Notes under the pieces: generated by a model | Told to the model about the DNA's origin: nothing | What the model saw: only the letters and a program-made list of their open reading frames with translations | Databases searched by the model: none | Origin: Pseudomonadota bacterium | GTDB taxonomy: Bacteria > Pseudomonadota > Gammaproteobacteria > Burkholderiales > Burkholderiaceae_C | Reading direction: 5' to 3' | DNA length: 54,621 bases | Assembly: GCA_963204815.1 (NCBI GenBank) | Contig: CAUJHQ010000007.1 | Location: forward strand, 1-54,621 | Position numbers and translations under genes: made by a program | Shown here: piece after piece, positions 29,098 to 37,363 of the stretch | Numbering within the stretch: the first letter of the stretch is position 1 | Layout: each line of letters begins with the position of its first letter

Positions 29098-29723
29098 CAG
29101 AGCAGCACCTGCGAGGCGCCGTCGGTCTGGCGCACGAGGCCGCCGTCGACGGCCAGCTTGCCTTCGACGAACCAGCGCACCGACAGCGGGTAGATGACGT
29201 GTTCCGTCGCCAGCACGCTGGCGGCGAGCGCTGCCTCGTCGTCGCCGGGCCGCACCGGCACCACGGACTGCATGACGATCGGCCCGTGGTCCAGTTCCGG
29301 CGTCACGAAGTGCACCGTGGCGCCGACCGCCTTGCAGCCGGCGTCGAGTGCGCGCTGGTGCGTGTGCAGCCCCGGGAAGGCCGGCAGCAGCGAGGGGTGG
29401 ATGTTCAGCATGCGGCCTTCGTAGCGCCGCACGAAGTCCGTGCCCAGGATGCGCATGAAGCCCGCCAGCACCACCAGATCCGGCGCGAAGCCGTCGATCG
29501 TCTCGGCGAGCGCCGCGTCGAAGGCCTCGCGCGAGGCGTGCGCCTTGTGGTCGACGACGGCGGTGGCGATGCCCTGCGCCGCGGCGAAGGCCAGGCCGCC
29601 GGCGCCCGGCCGGTTGGCGATGACGGCGGCCACCGCGGCCGGCCAGCCTTCGCGCCGGCAGCGCTGGACGATGGCCTCCATGTTGGAACCGCGGCCGGAG
29701 ATCAGGATGACGATGCGCTTCAT
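29097..29723 (-). CDS. purN: Phosphoribosylglycinamide formyltransferase 1
   Basis: PurN transfers a formyl group from 10-formyl-tetrahydrofolate to GAR in purine synthesis. It has 208 residues. ISGRGSN near the N-terminus binds the GAR phosphate, NIHPSLLPAFPG contains the catalytic Asn and His, and the VTPELDHGPI segment carries the catalytic Asp. The ATG at 29723 (MKRIVILISGRG) is fixed by the first beta strand. It is divergent from trpS by 70 bases and is followed by rsmB with a one-base overlap. Confidence 0.95.
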   Translation of the reverse strand: MKRIVILISGRGSNMEAIVQRCRREGWPAAVAAVIANRPGAGGLAFAAAQGIATAVVDHKAHASREAFDAALAETIDGFAPDLVVLAGFMRILGTDFVRRYEGRMLNIHPSLLPAFPGLHTHQRALDAGCKAVGATVHFVTPELDHGPIVMQSVVPVRPGDDEAALAASVLATEHVIYPLSVRWFVEGKLAVDGGLVRQTDGASQVLL

Positions 29724-29793
29724 GAAGCCCGCGAGTGTAGCCAGCGCCATCCCTGCGAGAATCCGCCCCTCGTTCACCCTGCCCTCGACGACC

Positions 29794-31002
29794 ATGCGAC
29801 CCCGCGTCCTCTCCGGCATGCGCCCCACCGGCGCCCTGCACCTCGGCCATTACCACGGCGCCCTGAAGAACTGGGTGCGCCTGCAGGAGGAGCATGACTG
29901 CTTCTACTTCGTCGCCGACTGGCACGCGCTGACCACGCACTACGAGGACCGCGAGGTCATCGAGAAGAACGTGTACGAGATGGTGATCGACTGGATCGCC
30001 GCCGGCCTGGACCCGGACAAGAGCACCATCTTCATCCAGAGCCGCCTGCCCGAGCATGCCGAGCTGTTCACGCTGCTGGCGATGGGCACGCCGCTCGGCT
30101 GGCTGGAGCGCGTGCCGACCTACAAGGACCAGATGGACAAGCTGAAGGACCGCGACCTCGCGACCTACGGCTTCCTCGGCTACCCGCTGCTGCAGGCGGC
30201 CGACATCCTGATCTACAAGGCCACCTACGTGCCGGTCGGCGAGGACCAGAGCTCGCACGTGGAACTCACGCGCGAAGTGGCGCGCCGCTTCAACCACCTC
30301 TACGGCCGCATGGGCGGCTTCGAGGCCAAGGTGGCGGCTGCGCTGGCGCGGCTCTCGAAGGACGACCAGCGTTACTACGAGAAGCAGCGCAAGGCCTTCG
30401 GCGAGACCGGCTCGGCCGACGCCTGGGGCAAGGGCGAGGCGCTCGTGCGGCGCGCCTCCGCGGCGCTGGAAGGCTGGACCGCCGACGACACCGAGCTGCT
30501 GCTCGGCCACCTGCGCGGCAGCGGCAAGAGCGTGCTCACCGAGCCGCAGGCGCTGCACACCGAAGTGCTGCGCCTGCCCGGCCTGGACGGCACGAAGATG
30601 AGCAAGAGCTACGGCAACGCCGTGCTGATGCGCGACGCGCCGGCCGACGTCGCGAAGAAGATCCGCGGCATGGCGACCGACCCCGCGCGCGCGCGCCGCA
30701 CCGACCCGGGCGACCCCGAGAAGTGCCCGGTGTGGGCGCTGCACAAGGTCTACAGCGACGACGCCACGCGCGACTGGGTCGTGCAGGGCTGCAAGAGCGC
30801 CGGCATCGGCTGCCTGGACTGCAAGCAGCCGGTGATCGACGCCATCGTGAAGGAGCAGCAGCCCTGGCGCGAGCGCGCCGCCGCGCTGACGGCCGACCCG
30901 AAGAAGGTGCACTGGATCGTCGAGATGGGCACCGAGCGCGCGCGCACGGTGGCCCGGCAGACGATGAAGGACGTGCGCGAGGCGATGGGGCTGAACTACT
31001 GA
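29794..31002 (+). CDS. trpS: Tryptophanyl-tRNA synthetase, long form with four-cysteine motif
   Basis: This class I synthetase charges tRNA-Trp. It has 402 residues, about 70 more than E. coli TrpS. HLGH is at residues 16-19 and KMSKS at 268-272. An insertion of roughly 60 residues (about 175-260) lies in the middle. The C-terminal domain contains Cys311, Cys333, Cys340 and Cys343 with spacing C-x21-C-x6-C-x2-C. This closely resembles the iron-sulfur binding pattern known from Thermotoga TrpRS. I chose the ATG at 29794 (MRPRVLSGMRPTG). It is divergent from purN. Confidence 0.95.
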   Translation: MRPRVLSGMRPTGALHLGHYHGALKNWVRLQEEHDCFYFVADWHALTTHYEDREVIEKNVYEMVIDWIAAGLDPDKSTIFIQSRLPEHAELFTLLAMGTPLGWLERVPTYKDQMDKLKDRDLATYGFLGYPLLQAADILIYKATYVPVGEDQSSHVELTREVARRFNHLYGRMGGFEAKVAAALARLSKDDQRYYEKQRKAFGETGSADAWGKGEALVRRASAALEGWTADDTELLLGHLRGSGKSVLTEPQALHTEVLRLPGLDGTKMSKSYGNAVLMRDAPADVAKKIRGMATDPARARRTDPGDPEKCPVWALHKVYSDDATRDWVVQGCKSAGIGCLDCKQPVIDAIVKEQQPWRERAAALTADPKKVHWIVEMGTERARTVARQTMKDVREAMGLNY

Positions 31003-31044
31003 CCGTCGCCCGCCTGGCACGTACCGCTCAGCCTTGCAGGCCGC

Positions 31045-31068
31045 GCAGCGGGCTCGCACGCCCGCTGC
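31045..31068. terminator. GC-rich hairpin between convergent trpS and DUF1015 gene
   Basis: GCAGCGGGC (31045-31053) and GCCCGCTGC (31060-31068) form a perfect 9-base-pair stem with a 6-base loop in the 88-base gap between the two convergent genes. No T run follows on either strand, so it is a likely but unproven bidirectional stop. Confidence 0.5.
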
Positions 31069-31090
31069 CCTTCGCCAGCCGTGCGACGCC

Positions 31091-32419
31091 TCAGCGGATG
31101 CGCCGCGCCTCCATGTAGAAGCGCTTCTCGTGGGCCTCGCCCATCGAGAAGGTCTTGCGCGGCAGCGGGCCTTCCTTCACCACGCGCGTCAGCAGCTCGT
31201 GCTTGCCCAGGCCGGCGAGGTGGAAGCCGGCGCAGCCCGGTTGAGCGCCCAGGCGCTCGACGACATCATCACCGTGCACGTAGTCGATGCTCGCCGCGCC
31301 GCCCTGCGCGAGAAGCCGGTCCAGCACCGGCTGCAGCGTGCCGACCGCCAGCGGCGACGGCGGCGCGTCGATCTCGGCGACGCTGCAGCGCCCGCCGGCG
31401 GTGATCAGGCCGACCGCCTGGCGCCGGCCCTGCCCGCCGTCGGCGTCGTGCACGGCCTGCACGCGCGCGCGCATCGCCGCGGCGTCGGGCATGTCGGTGC
31501 AGGCGACGCGGGCACCGAAGGCGTCGGCCAGCGCGGCGCGCAGGTCGACGGTCAGGCCGAAGAGCACGCGGTGGATCGGCGCGAAGTGCAGCGCCGGGTC
31601 GTGGATGTTGACGACCTCGACGAGCGCGAAGCGGCTCGGGTGGTCGAGGCCGACGCGCGCCTTCGCCTCGTCCCAGATCGACTTCGCGGTGGCCAACGAG
31701 TGGTTGCCGTCGCCCATCGCGAACAACATCGGCGGCGTGCCCGCCGGCACGCCGTGGCGTGCGGCGAAGGCCGCGGGCGCGGCGAGTGCCGACAGCGCGT
31801 CGACGACCTGCGCGCCACGCGCCGCGTCCACCGCGAAGCCGGCGACGCGGCCGCCGCCTTCCATCAGCGCGGTGTCGTAGAGCGGTTGAAGTGACGCGCG
31901 CGCCGCCGCCAGCGGCTCGATCACCGTGCCCGCGGGGTCGTCGATCAGCACCAGGATGTGGGGCAGTTCCAGCGGCGCACCGCGGCGCACCGCGATGCGC
32001 GGCGCCAGGCGGGCGACGATGGTGCCTTCGGTGGGCCGGATCAGACTCGTCGACGTGACGCTGAAGTCGTAGTGCTCCAGGTCCAGTTCGAGCATCAGGC
32101 CGCGCCGCGTGCGACCGTCGACCGTGCGCTCGACGAGCACGGCGCCTTCATGGTCGACGAGCAGGCCCTCGGCCTCGTAGCGCTGCATCGCCTGCTGGAT
32201 GCGCGTGATGCGCGCCGCGGCGTCCGGCGCTTCCAGGTAGACCTCGGGGAACGTGAGGTGCAGCGTCGACGGCGCCGCGCCGACGAAGGCCTCGACGCGG
32301 CGCCAGTAGTCCGGCTCCGAGGTGTACTGGTCGCAGGCGACGACGGCCCAGCGTTCGAGGTCGGTGCCCGGGCGTGGCAGGCACAGGCGCGGCAGTCGGA
32401 AACCCGTGGGCTGGGGCAT
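31091..32419 (-). CDS. DUF1015-family protein
   Basis: The 442-residue protein belongs to the DUF1015 family, recognised by an early VVACDQYTSEPDYW, a central FAMGDGNHSLATAK and HFAPIHRVLFG. The family is widespread, sometimes next to serine or phosphoserine genes, and has no settled function. GDGNHS suggests a metal or phosphate site by inspection only. I chose the ATG at 32419 (MPQPTGFRLPR); upstream codons show no similarity. It is divergent from the esterase gene by 64 bases. Confidence 0.82.
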   Translation of the reverse strand: MPQPTGFRLPRLCLPRPGTDLERWAVVACDQYTSEPDYWRRVEAFVGAAPSTLHLTFPEVYLEAPDAAARITRIQQAMQRYEAEGLLVDHEGAVLVERTVDGRTRRGLMLELDLEHYDFSVTSTSLIRPTEGTIVARLAPRIAVRRGAPLELPHILVLIDDPAGTVIEPLAAARASLQPLYDTALMEGGGRVAGFAVDAARGAQVVDALSALAAPAAFAARHGVPAGTPPMLFAMGDGNHSLATAKSIWDEAKARVGLDHPSRFALVEVVNIHDPALHFAPIHRVLFGLTVDLRAALADAFGARVACTDMPDAAAMRARVQAVHDADGGQGRRQAVGLITAGGRCSVAEIDAPPSPLAVGTLQPVLDRLLAQGGAASIDYVHGDDVVERLGAQPGCAGFHLAGLGKHELLTRVVKEGPLPRKTFSMGEAHEKRFYMEARRIR

Positions 32420-32483
32420 GGCGGTGGCGAGGGGAGCGACGAGGAGACCGCATCCTACGTCCGCGCCGCGTAGCATCGGCGCC

Positions 32484-33149
32484 ATGACCGCCCTGCACAC
32501 CCTCGAACTCCACCCGCCGGGCCCGCCGGTGGCCACCGTCATCGTGCTCCACGGCCTGGGCGCCGACGGCACCGACTTCCTGCCGATGGCCGACGAGATC
32601 GACCTCTCGTCCATCGGCCCGGTGCGCTGGGTGCTGCCACGAGCGCCGGTGCGGCCGGTCACCATCAACGGCGGCTACGCGATGCGCGCCTGGTACGACA
32701 TCCTCGGCACCGACCTCGCGCGCCGCGAGGACGAAGCCGGCCTGCGCGATTCATTCGCCGGCGTGCACGCGCTGATCGAGCGCGAGATCGAACGCGGCGT
32801 GCCGGCGCGCCGCATCGTGCTGGCCGGCTTCTCGCAAGGCTGCGCCATCACGCTCGGCGCCGGCCTGCGCTGCGCGCACCGGCTGGCGGGCCTGGCCGGG
32901 CTGTCGGGCTACCTGCCGCTGGCCGACCGCACGGCGGCCGAGCGCCACGCCGCCAACCACGACGTGCCGGTCTTCATGGCGCACGGCCAGCGCGACGGCA
33001 TCGTCGTGCCGCAGCGCGGCCAGGCCGCGCGCGACGCGCTCTCCGCGCTGGGCCTGCAGGTCGAGTGGCACGACTACCCGATGGAGCATTCGGTCTGCAT
33101 GGAAGAGGTTCAGGCGCTCGCCGCCTGGCTGAAGCGCGTGCTGGCCTGA
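32484..33149 (+). CDS. Carboxylesterase/phospholipase (alpha/beta hydrolase, EstB-like)
   Basis: The 221-residue alpha/beta hydrolase has the oxyanion segment VLHGLGADGTDF, the nucleophile motif GFSQG, the acid in GQRDGIV and the catalytic His in MEHSV. This matches the serine carboxylesterase / acyl-protein thioesterase-like group (Pseudomonas EstB), a cytosolic enzyme acting on short acyl esters. All three catalytic residues are present. The ATG at 32484 begins MTALHTLEL. Natural substrate unknown. Confidence 0.9.
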   Translation: MTALHTLELHPPGPPVATVIVLHGLGADGTDFLPMADEIDLSSIGPVRWVLPRAPVRPVTINGGYAMRAWYDILGTDLARREDEAGLRDSFAGVHALIEREIERGVPARRIVLAGFSQGCAITLGAGLRCAHRLAGLAGLSGYLPLADRTAAERHAANHDVPVFMAHGQRDGIVVPQRGQAARDALSALGLQVEWHDYPMEHSVCMEEVQALAAWLKRVLA

Positions 33150-33226
33150 GCGGCGGGCGCCGCCTGCAGCGGGCGGCGAATCTCGCTATCCTCCGCGGCC
33201 TTCCAAGCCCGCAGGAGATGCCCGCC

Positions 33227-34180
33227 ATGATCCGCACCAAGTTCCACGCCGCCGCCGGCGCCGCCCTTCTGGCCTTGGCCATCGGCAGCGCGCACGCCGA
33301 AGCGCCGCAGGCCAAGGGCCAGGCCCCGGGCTGGTACCGCATGATGCTCGGCAAGTTCGAGATCACCGCGCTGTCCGACGGCACGGTGGACCTGCCGGTC
33401 GACCAGCTGCTCACCGGTGCACCGAAGGACCGCGTGATGGCGCTGCTGGCGCGCTCGTACCTGAAGCCGCCGGTCGAGACCTCGGTCAACGGCTACCTCG
33501 TCAACACCGGCAGCAAGCTGGTGCTGATCGACGCCGGCGCCGCCGGCCTCTTCGGGCCGACGCTGGGCAAGCTGGTCGCGAACCTGAAGGCCTCGGGCTA
33601 CCAGCCCGAGCAGGTCGACGAGATCTACGTGACCCACATGCACCCCGACCACGTCGGCGGCCTGGCGGCCGACGGCAAGCCGGTGTTCCCGAACGCCGTG
33701 GTCCGCGCCGACACGCGCGAAGGCGGCTTCTGGCTCAGCCAGGAGAAGATGGACGCCGCGCCGAAGGACGCGAAGGGCTTCTTCCAGGGCGCGATGGCCT
33801 CGCTGAACCCCTACGTCGCCGCCGGCAAGCTGAAGCCCTTCGACGGCGAGACCGAACTCGTGCCCGGCATCCGTGCCCTGCCCGCGCGCGGCCACACGCC
33901 CGGCCACACCGTCTACGCGATCGAGAGCGAAGGCCACAAGCTCGTGGTCTGGGGCGATCTGATGCACGTGGCGGCGGTGCAGTTCGTGCAGCCCACGGTG
34001 ACGATCGCCTTCGACACCGATTCCAAGGCCGCGATGCCGCAGCGCCAGAAGCACTACGCCGACGCCGCGAAGAAGGGCTACTACGTCGCCGTGGCGCATG
34101 TGTCGTTCCCGGGCATCGGCCAGCTGCGCGCCGACGGCAAGGGCTACGCCTGGCTGCCGGCGAACTACACGACGAAGTGA
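33227..34180 (+). CDS. Secreted metallo-beta-lactamase-fold hydrolase
   Basis: The 317-residue protein has a signal peptide (hydrophobic to about residue 24, ending SAHA-EA) and a metallo-beta-lactamase fold. The metal motif is THMHPDHVGG (HxHxDH), a later His is in RGHTPGHTVY, and an Asp in VVWGDLMH. All zinc ligands expected for a binuclear site are visible. Family members hydrolyse lactones, esters or other small molecules; this one would act in the periplasm. The ATG at 33227 has AGGAG nine bases upstream, which favours it over the ATG at 33218. It converges on imuB with 22 bases between. Confidence 0.88.
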   Translation: MIRTKFHAAAGAALLALAIGSAHAEAPQAKGQAPGWYRMMLGKFEITALSDGTVDLPVDQLLTGAPKDRVMALLARSYLKPPVETSVNGYLVNTGSKLVLIDAGAAGLFGPTLGKLVANLKASGYQPEQVDEIYVTHMHPDHVGGLAADGKPVFPNAVVRADTREGGFWLSQEKMDAAPKDAKGFFQGAMASLNPYVAAGKLKPFDGETELVPGIRALPARGHTPGHTVYAIESEGHKLVVWGDLMHVAAVQFVQPTVTIAFDTDSKAAMPQRQKHYADAAKKGYYVAVAHVSFPGIGQLRADGKGYAWLPANYTTK

Positions 34181-34202
34181 GCGGTGCCGCAGCGGCGAGG
34201 TC

Positions 34203-35699
34203 TCAGCCGAAGCGCCCCTGCAGGAACCACTGCGGCCCCGGCTGCGGCAGCCGCTCGCGGTAGATCCAGACGAGCGCGCCGTCGGCCGCCTGGGCGATGA
34301 AGTAGTCGCGCGCGGCGAGCGCGCCGTCCCACCAGCCGGATTCGATGCGCTCGGGGCCGGACAGCAACTGCAGTTCGCGCCCCTCGAACAGCGGCAGCGC
34401 GCCGCGTTCGGCCAGCGCCACCGGCACGGGCAGCAGCCAGGTGGGGCGGTGCAGCGGCAGGTCGTTGGCCGGCGGCATCGGCAGTGGCGTTGCGGCGGGT
34501 TCATGCACCGGCTGCAGCACGCACGCGTGCTCGGGGCGGTGGTCGGCGCGCGGCACCACGCGCAGCACCTGCGCATCGCCCAGGCGCGCGCGCAGGCGCT
34601 CCAGCAGGCGCGTCAGCCCTTCGGCCTGGCTCTGGCGGGTGGGGAAGAGTTCGCCGTTCGGTGGCGCGCCGTGCATCACCTCGTGGCAGCGCAGCAGCAG
34701 GTCGAGCGTGGGCGCGGCGAGTTCCACGCGCGCCAGCCGTTCACGCAGCAGCAACTGCAGGTGCGTGGCATCGAGCGCCGGCTCGGCGAGCTCGATGCGC
34801 AGCGTGGTCGCCACGGCCGTGGTGGCGTGGCGGCGCGGCTCGTGCTGCATGGTCAGCGTGAACGCGGCCACGCGCGCGTGCCGCGCCTCGGCCCAGGCCA
34901 CCAGGCGCGCCAGCAGCACGCCGGCGGCGGCCAGCACCTGGGCCGTGGTGTCGGCGCGCGCGAAGAGCTCGAGCCGGCTCTCGAACACCGGTGGCGGCAC
35001 GAGCGGCGTGCGCGGGTCGGGGCGCTGGCCAAGCGCGCGGTCCAGGTCGTCGAGCAGCCCGGAGCCGAAGCGCCGCGCCAGCCCGGCGCGCGGCAGGACA
35101 CGCAGGTCCGACAGCGTCTGCAGCCCCATGCCCTGCAGCGCTTCCCAGTGTTCGCGCCCGGGGCCGAGCAGCCAGACCGGCGCGCCGTCGAGCAGCCGGC
35201 GCAGCGCGCCGGCGTTCGTGGCGTGCGCGCCTTCGGCAAGGTCGTCGCGCCAGCGGCACAGCAGCGCGGCGCCCAGCGGCGTGGGCGCGCTCGCGATCTG
35301 CACGCGGTGGCCCAGCGGCGCCAGCGCCTGCCGCAGGCGGCCGAGCAGCCGCGCGTGGCCGCCGAAGTAGCGCAGGCTGGCCTGCACCTCCAGCAGCACG
35401 GTGTGGGCGTCGTCGACCTGGACCATCGGCGTGAACGCCAGCGCCGTGTGCGCCAGCGCCTGCAGCGCGGCGGCGTCGCGCGTGGCATCGGCCTGGCCGA
35501 CCAGCAGGTCGGCGGCCAGCGCGAGCGCGGTGGCGCGCTTCTGGCCCGGCTTCAGGCCGCGTTCGGCGGCGGCACGGTTGACGGCGGCGACACGGTGCTC
35601 GGCGACGAGCGCGACCGGCCGCGCCGCTTCAGCCGCGGACAGCGTGGCGCAGAAGGCTTCGAGGGACAGCCAGGGGGCGTGCAGCCCCAGCCACAGCAC
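34203..35699 (-). CDS. imuB: ImuB-like Y-family polymerase homologue (non-catalytic)
   Basis: ImuB is the hub of the damage-induced mutasome with ImuA and DnaE2. The 498-residue protein aligns with Y-family polymerases from its first strand (LWLGLHAPWLSLEAF), but the metal-binding Asp expected there is absent, as in other ImuB. A helix-hairpin-helix-like part lies near residues 220-270 (LQGMGLQTLSDLRVLPRAGLARRFG). The C-terminal region has ALPLF, a plausible clamp-binding motif, and ends with the usual ImuB tail (WWDGALAARDYF). I chose the GTG at 35699, with GGAG upstream; the longer open frame lies in the preceding gene. The gene follows the SnoaL-like gene by 19 bases. Confidence 0.85.
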   Translation of the reverse strand: MLWLGLHAPWLSLEAFCATLSAAEAARPVALVAEHRVAAVNRAAAERGLKPGQKRATALALAADLLVGQADATRDAAALQALAHTALAFTPMVQVDDAHTVLLEVQASLRYFGGHARLLGRLRQALAPLGHRVQIASAPTPLGAALLCRWRDDLAEGAHATNAGALRRLLDGAPVWLLGPGREHWEALQGMGLQTLSDLRVLPRAGLARRFGSGLLDDLDRALGQRPDPRTPLVPPPVFESRLELFARADTTAQVLAAAGVLLARLVAWAEARHARVAAFTLTMQHEPRRHATTAVATTLRIELAEPALDATHLQLLLRERLARVELAAPTLDLLLRCHEVMHGAPPNGELFPTRQSQAEGLTRLLERLRARLGDAQVLRVVPRADHRPEHACVLQPVHEPAATPLPMPPANDLPLHRPTWLLPVPVALAERGALPLFEGRELQLLSGPERIESGWWDGALAARDYFIAQAADGALVWIYRERLPQPGPQWFLQGRFG

Positions 35700-35718
35700 G
35701 CGCGCGCTCCTTCGCGCA

Positions 35719-36129
35719 TCAGTCGTCGCCGCCGGCGTCGATCGGCTCGGCGAGGTGGGCGCGGTGCGCCGGTGCCGGGGATGGCTCGGGCCAGAACTCG
35801 ACGAGGCGGCGTACGCGGCCGCCTTCGATGTCGAAGAAGGACAGCACACGCGCCTGCTGCACGCCGTCGGTGACGCTGACGTCGGACACCGCCTCGGCCG
35901 CGCCGCCGACGACGCGGTGCACCGTGAAGCGCCAGGCGCCGTGCGCCGGGTACTCGGCGTTCATGCGCACGAAGCGCTCGGCGCCGCGGAAACGTTCGTT
36001 CGACTGCGGCCAGTCGAGCACGAAGTCGTCGGCCAGCAGCGGGGCGACGGCGGCGAAGTCGTTGCTGGCCATCCGGCGCCAGAACTCGTGCACGACCTCG
36101 GCGCTGGGGGTGGCGGTGGTGGTGTTCAT
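35719..36129 (-). CDS. NTF2-like (SnoaL-type) small protein inside the imu operon
   Basis: The 136-residue protein has the NTF2/SnoaL cone fold pattern: VVHEFWRRMASNDFAAVAPLLADDFVLDWPQS at the start (helices then strand), RFVRMNAEYP, and a late FFDIEGGRVRRLVEFW. Such proteins act as isomerases, small-molecule binders or oligomer modules. The Trp and Asp residues that line the cone are present, but no specific chemistry can be named. The ATG at 36129 overlaps the DUF3224 stop by 4 bases (ATGA). The gene lies between imuA and imuB, where no known mutasome protein of this type is expected. Confidence 0.82.
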   Translation of the reverse strand: MNTTTATPSAEVVHEFWRRMASNDFAAVAPLLADDFVLDWPQSNERFRGAERFVRMNAEYPAHGAWRFTVHRVVGGAAEAVSDVSVTDGVQQARVLSFFDIEGGRVRRLVEFWPEPSPAPAHRAHLAEPIDAGGDD

Positions 36130-36506
36130 GCGGGCAGCGTGTAGTCGAAATCGTAGAAGTGCCGGCCGCCTTCGATGCGGATGCCCATGCGGCCGGCCAG
36201 CCCGGCGAGCGCACCGGTGCCGGAATCGGGCACGACGTGGATCACGAGCGTGGGCGCGCCGCGGTCCATCAGGCCGCTGTGCTGGACGACGAAACTGCCT
36301 TCGCGCCCTTCGAGCGTGCCGGTGATGCGCTCGACCGCGACGTAGCCGGCCGAGCCGCGCACCGCGCTCACGTGGGCGAGCATCAGGCCGACGCCGGTGG
36401 CTTGCAGTGCGCCGTGGTAGCGCTTGTCCAGCCGCTGGCGCGCCGGGAAGTCGCCGGGCTCGGGGGTCATCGTGACGTCGAAACTGCCGCTCACATGCGA
36501 GGTCAT
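36126..36506 (-). CDS. DUF3224-family protein inside the imu operon
   Basis: The 126-residue protein has the DUF3224 pattern. It begins with SGSFDVTMTP, then VSAVRGSAGYVAVERITGTLEGREGSFVVQHSG in the centre, and ends GGRHFYDFDYTLP. The family is a small antiparallel barrel related in look to allene oxide cyclase or lipocalin-like folds, and its function is unknown. I see no catalytic motif. The ATG at 36506 overlaps the imuA stop by 4 bases, and the stop overlaps the next gene by 4 bases, so it is tightly coupled on both sides. Confidence 0.82.
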   Translation of the reverse strand: MTSHVSGSFDVTMTPEPGDFPARQRLDKRYHGALQATGVGLMLAHVSAVRGSAGYVAVERITGTLEGREGSFVVQHSGLMDRGAPTLVIHVVPDSGTGALAGLAGRMGIRIEGGRHFYDFDYTLPA

Positions 36507-37333
36507 GACGGGATCTCCTGGGGCGAGGAAACGGCGGGCGCCGGGGGCCACGCGGCACGCGCGCGCGCCGGTGCCGACAGCACCGGGGCCAGCACCAGCA
36601 CCAGCGGCCGGGCCAGCGGCGGGCCGCGGCGCTTGAGCAGTTGCACGCGCAGTTCGTCGGCGCCGGCCGGGCGCAGCCACAGGCGCAGCGGCGCCGGGCT
36701 CGGGCGCACGCGCTGGGCTTCGTCGCGCAGCAGGAAGACCGGGCCGTCGTGTGCCTGCGCAGCCAGCTGCAGGCGGCGCAGCGCGTCGGCGGCCAGCCGC
36801 GCCGGCAGCCAGGCGAGCGCGGCGCCGAGGTGGCCGCTCTTGAGCGACTGCTCCAGCGCCCACAGCACGTCGGCCGCCGGCAGCAGGCCATGCGCCCGGC
36901 CGCGAGCGGCCTCCCGGCTGCGCACCACGTAGAGCTGCTGCACGTCGAGCCCGCAGGCGGCCAGCGCCCAGGCGAAGGGCACGGCCGGCGGGTCGAACAG
37001 CATCACGCCGCGCTGCTGGGCCTGCAGCGCGGCAAGCGCCGGCGCCAGCAGCCGCCATTCGCCGATGCCGGGGTGCGGCAGCAGCAGTTCGGTGAGGGCC
37101 CGCGCCGGCCAGCCGCCGCCGGGCAGCACGGCGTCGAGTTCGGCGTGGCCGCTGGCGAAGACAGCTTCGCGCGACTGCCCCACCTGGTGGGCGCGCCAGA
37201 GCGCCGGGTGCAGGTCTTCCGGTGCCGCGGCCTCAACCGGCCCGCGCAGCGACGGCACGCCGCCGCCCGGTGCACGCACCGGCACCGGCTTGGCCGCGAA
37301 GACGAGGGGGAAAGTGGCGGGGGAGGCTTCCAC
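36503..37333 (-). CDS. imuA: ImuA, RecA-like SOS mutagenesis protein
   Basis: The 276-residue protein matches ImuA: LHPALWRAHQVGQ, then ASGHAELDAVLPGGGWPARALTELLLP, then GIGEWRLLAPALAAL, a RecA-type fold with a degenerate nucleotide site. ImuA works with ImuB and DnaE2 in mutagenic repair. The first possible start is the GTG at 37333. It lies only 3 bases inside a large LexA-type palindrome, so there is no room for a ribosome-binding site. The mRNA may be leaderless, or a GTG further in may be used (residues 1-40 are low in conservation). It heads a four-gene operon with imuB last. Confidence 0.85.
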   Translation of the reverse strand: MEASPATFPLVFAAKPVPVRAPGGGVPSLRGPVEAAAPEDLHPALWRAHQVGQSREAVFASGHAELDAVLPGGGWPARALTELLLPHPGIGEWRLLAPALAALQAQQRGVMLFDPPAVPFAWALAACGLDVQQLYVVRSREAARGRAHGLLPAADVLWALEQSLKSGHLGAALAWLPARLAADALRRLQLAAQAHDGPVFLLRDEAQRVRPSPAPLRLWLRPAGADELRVQLLKRRGPPLARPLVLVLAPVLSAPARARAAWPPAPAVSSPQEIPS

Positions 37334-37363
37334 CAGAATACTGTACGTCCATACAGTATTCTG
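37334..37363 (-). promoter_or_regulatory. LexA (SOS) operator upstream of imuA
   Basis: A perfect palindrome with 12-base arms, CAGAATACTGTA (37334-37345) and TACAGTATTCTG (37352-37363), surrounds the spacer CGTCCA. The core is CTGT-N8-ACAG (37341-37356), the classic LexA box. It overlaps the probable imuA -10 region, so LexA should block transcription until DNA damage. Confidence 0.9.

Noticed and set aside
27835..31059. An open frame of 1074 codons ending with RsmB
   Set aside because: Only the last 420 codons match RsmB. The rest runs antisense to trpS and out of frame through purN.
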